Below, piece after piece: positions 6,749 to 8,376 of a stretch of DNA of 8,376 nt. The DNA is taken from NCBI GenBank assembly GCA_051744365.1, contig JBNJCX010000063.1:1-8376 (forward strand), given 5' to 3'. The notes below the pieces were generated by a model. The model saw nothing but the letters and a program-made list of their open reading frames with translations. It was not told the origin of the DNA and searched no databases. Source of the stretch: Gudongella sp051744365 (GTDB lineage Bacteria > Bacillota > Clostridia > Tissierellales > Tissierellaceae). Position 1 is the stretch's first letter. The number at the start of each line of letters is the position of its first letter. Position numbers and translations under genes: made by a program.

Positions 6749-8101
6749 CTAGACCAGATTTCTATACATTCTGACCCCACCGGTTATTACTACGGAATCA
6801 TAACCTTCCACCTTTAGGTATGCTGCAGCGGTTGTAGCCCTGTTTCCAGAGCCGCAAAGAACATAAATTGTCTTGTTCTTATCCAGCTTGTCCAGGTTCT
6901 CATAGAGACTCTTGAGATGAATATTCACTCTGTTCTCATCTGGGTCTTTTTCCTCAATTTCCTCGAAGTCTCTTATGTCCAGTAGAATAAAGTCATCGCC
7001 TTTAAGCATTTCCTTGTATCCTCTTGCGGATATTGTAGGAAGCTTATCTACCTCATGGCCTTTTTCCTGCCACATTTCAATTCCATCAGGCAAGTATCCC
7101 ACTATGTTGTCAAATCCTATTCTTCTGCAGTACCAGTAGATTTCCTCCATCTCTCCAATTTGTCCGTCTATAATAAAGGCTAACTTGTCATCAGGGAAGT
7201 AGATTGAACCCAGGAATGCTGTAAGGTTTCCTTTGTTTAGATAAATTGATCCAGGAATATGTCCTCCTATATATCCCTCTTTTGTTCTGGCATCTATCAG
7301 GATTACCTCATCCTTGATCTTTTCTATCTCATCCACATTCAATACATTAAGCACAACTTCATCTCCAACAAAGTCTCCGCCTTTTACGTTGAGGGCCTCC
7401 ATCCTCTCAAAGTATCTTGGCTTGATTCTCATCTTTGCAAAATTCTCAATAAACTCTTCCTTTGAACTCATCTGCAGCAACTCATTTGTAGCTTTTTCAT
7501 ATCCAAGCGATGAGTATGGTCTTTCATCCATGGAGTCCCCACATGCAGATCCGGCACCATGGGCAGGACATAAAAGCACATGGTCCCCAAGGAGAAGAAG
7601 CTTGTTAAAAATGCTATCATATAGCAGCCCTGTCATCTTTTCAAGGTTTTCTTCTCCATAGAAGTCAGTTCTTCCCAGATCACCCATAAACATGCAGTCA
7701 CCTGTGAATACCATAAAAGCATCCTTAACTCCTTCTTCATACACAGCATAGCTCATATGTCCCAATGTGTGTCCTGGTGTATGTATTGCCTTTACAGTTA
7801 TCTCACCCATGACAAGCTGGAATCCATCCTGGATTCTTTCTCCATAGACATGACCCAGGTCCTCATGGTCAGATATGTATATAGTTGCGCCAGTTTTTTC
7901 AGCCAGCTCCATGGATCCTATAACGTAATCCTCATTTCTGTGGGTCTCGAGAATATACTTAATCCTCATCCCGGCTTTTCTGGCTTCATGCATATAAACC
8001 TGCACGTCCCTCATTGGATCGATTACTGCAATATCATCTCCATCGCCGACCATGTAAGAATAGTGAGCAAGCCCTTCAGTTTCAATCTTTTTGAAAAACA
8101 T
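6749..8101 (-). CDS. CstB-like metallo-beta-lactamase fold / double rhodanese sulfur protein, 450 aa
   Basis: Cytosolic protein with three parts: a metallo-beta-lactamase domain of the persulfide-dioxygenase type (residues 1-235), a degenerate rhodanese (255-350) and an active-looking rhodanese (357-450). The order and length match staphylococcal CstB (persulfide dioxygenase-sulfurtransferase). Likely iron ligands are His54, His111 (TPGHTLGH) and Asp135 (FTGD), by alignment to ETHE1-type enzymes. The canonical HxHxDH reads H-R-N-E-D-Y (54-59), so the second histidine and the last histidine are replaced. HGAGSACG (181-188) puts Cys187 where CstB has its extra cysteine. In the first rhodanese the catalytic position is Asp312 (FIIDGQIG), so it should be inactive; in the second the loop is CGSGNRA with Cys416. 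ATG 8101 is chosen for AGGAGG 6 nt before it; ATG 8125 lies upstream of that site. It is first in the operon. A likely role is oxidising or transferring persulfide sulfur, producing or consuming thiosulfate. Confidence 0.85.
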   Translation of the reverse strand: MFFKKIETEGLAHYSYMVGDGDDIAVIDPMRDVQVYMHEARKAGMRIKYILETHRNEDYVIGSMELAEKTGATIYISDHEDLGHVYGERIQDGFQLVMGEITVKAIHTPGHTLGHMSYAVYEEGVKDAFMVFTGDCMFMGDLGRTDFYGEENLEKMTGLLYDSIFNKLLLLGDHVLLCPAHGAGSACGDSMDERPYSSLGYEKATNELLQMSSKEEFIENFAKMRIKPRYFERMEALNVKGGDFVGDEVVLNVLNVDEIEKIKDEVILIDARTKEGYIGGHIPGSIYLNKGNLTAFLGSIYFPDDKLAFIIDGQIGEMEEIYWYCRRIGFDNIVGYLPDGIEMWQEKGHEVDKLPTISARGYKEMLKGDDFILLDIRDFEEIEEKDPDENRVNIHLKSLYENLDKLDKNKTIYVLCGSGNRATTAAAYLKVEGYDSVVITGGVRMYRNLV

Positions 8102-8376
8102 AAAATCCCTCCTTAAAATTTTCATGTTTTGTATATACCCGAAGAACCAATATCTGAAACCATTGCATTATCTCTGTATTGTGATAGAGTATATCGGTAT
8201 GTTCAATTTTTTTATTAGGATTATATCAATGGGGTATAATAAATTATGAGTGTTGTATGCAATTATTTTAATATACAAGCTTCCTGTGATACTCTAAAAA
8301 CAAAGAATCCTCACAAATAAATTAAGGTATAATTGTAATTGATAGAAAACAATTCTTAATTTAAAGGAGGATTCAC
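8102..8376. promoter_or_regulatory. Divergent intergenic region: promoter of the sulfur operon (minus) and of an off-window plus-strand gene
   Basis: No convincing gene lies here; the region is AT-rich. For the minus-strand operon the best promoter guess is TTGAAC (8206-8201) with CACAAT (8183-8178) at 17 bp spacing, 4 of 6 in each box, so it is weak. The region also holds TATACCC (8134-8140), GGGGTATA (8231-8238) and arms TTATA/TATAA (8221-8225, 8235-8239). These resemble half-sites of CsoR/CstR-type persulfide sensors, but no full copy of such an operator is present. TAGAGTAT (8185-8192) has its reverse complement ATACTCTA at 8289-8296. Which of these matters cannot be decided by eye. Confidence 0.4.
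8328..8376 (+). promoter_or_regulatory. Promoter -10 box and ribosome-binding site of a divergent gene starting just beyond the window
   Basis: TATAAT at 8328-8333 is a perfect -10 box, though no good -35 is seen 16-19 bp upstream (GAATCC at 8305-8310), so an activator may be needed. AAAGGAGG at 8363-8370 is a near-perfect Shine-Dalgarno site, and the window ends 6 nt later, exactly the spacing used by the other genes here. A start codon at 8377 is therefore expected. Between the two boxes AATTGT (8331-8336) and ACAATT (8349-8354) form an inverted repeat around the expected transcription start, a possible repressor site. The gene itself is not visible; a regulator of the operon is one possibility, not shown. 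Confidence 0.6.

Noticed and set aside
8285..8315. TGTGA ... TCACA as a CRP-like site
   Set aside because: The half-sites are 21 bp apart; the CRP/FNR spacing is about 4-6 bp.
8246..8320. Plus-strand 24-codon open frame with two cysteines, a possible leader peptide
   Set aside because: No Shine-Dalgarno site precedes it, and the nearby TATAAT at 8235-8240 is too close to its ATG to be its promoter. It is probably chance.
1..8376. CRISPR arrays, insertion sequences, tRNA or rRNA genes
   Set aside because: No repeat-spacer pattern, transposase, terminal repeats or RNA-gene signatures were seen on either strand.

Overview
This 8.4 kb window comes from a low-to-moderate GC bacterium, most likely an anaerobic or microaerobic member of the Clostridia or a relative. 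The basis is the strong Shine-Dalgarno sites (AAGGAGG or AGGAGG, about 6 nt before most starts), the AT-rich intergenic DNA and the protein content. That assignment is an inference. All clear genes in the window lie on the minus strand, so the story reads from right to left.

Right edge (8102-8376): an intergenic regulatory region. A Shine-Dalgarno site 6 nt from the window end indicates that a divergent plus-strand gene starts at about 8377. Positions 8101-1281 then form one compact operon of six genes: a CstB-like metallo-beta-lactamase/double rhodanese protein; an SLC13-type anion permease with two RCK_C (TrkA_C) domains; two half-size YeeE/YedE (TsuA-type) membrane proteins; a CoA-disulfide reductase/NADH oxidase-family flavoprotein; and a ChrA-type oxyanion transporter. 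Gaps are 10-79 bp. The largest gap, after the first gene, holds a long hairpin without a proper U-tract. The operon ends in a good intrinsic terminator (about 1244-1272).

Left part (1147 to the window edge at 1): a separately transcribed DUF1858 plus substrate-binding-protein fusion without a signal peptide. Its reading frame is interrupted by a single in-frame amber codon at 734-736 and then stays open to the edge. Its promoter region carries a perfect inverted repeat (GTAAC-N4-GTTAC) centred 41.5 bp upstream of the start implied by a -10-like TAGAAT, the class II geometry of CRP/FNR-family activators.

Taken together the operon looks like a module for import and handling of inorganic sulfur species. 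The YeeE pair, and perhaps the SLC13 protein, would import thiosulfate, sulfate or similar anions. The flavoprotein would reduce persulfide, disulfide or polysulfide sulfur with NAD(P)H. The CstB-like protein would process low-molecular-weight persulfides and thiosulfate. ChrA could export a sulfate-like oxyanion. The substrates are inferred from families and neighbourhood and are not shown by the sequence itself. Start codons were moved downstream from the longest open frames in four genes, because the upstream alternatives (three TTG or GTG codons and one ATG) lie at or upstream of the Shine-Dalgarno site of the chosen ATG.
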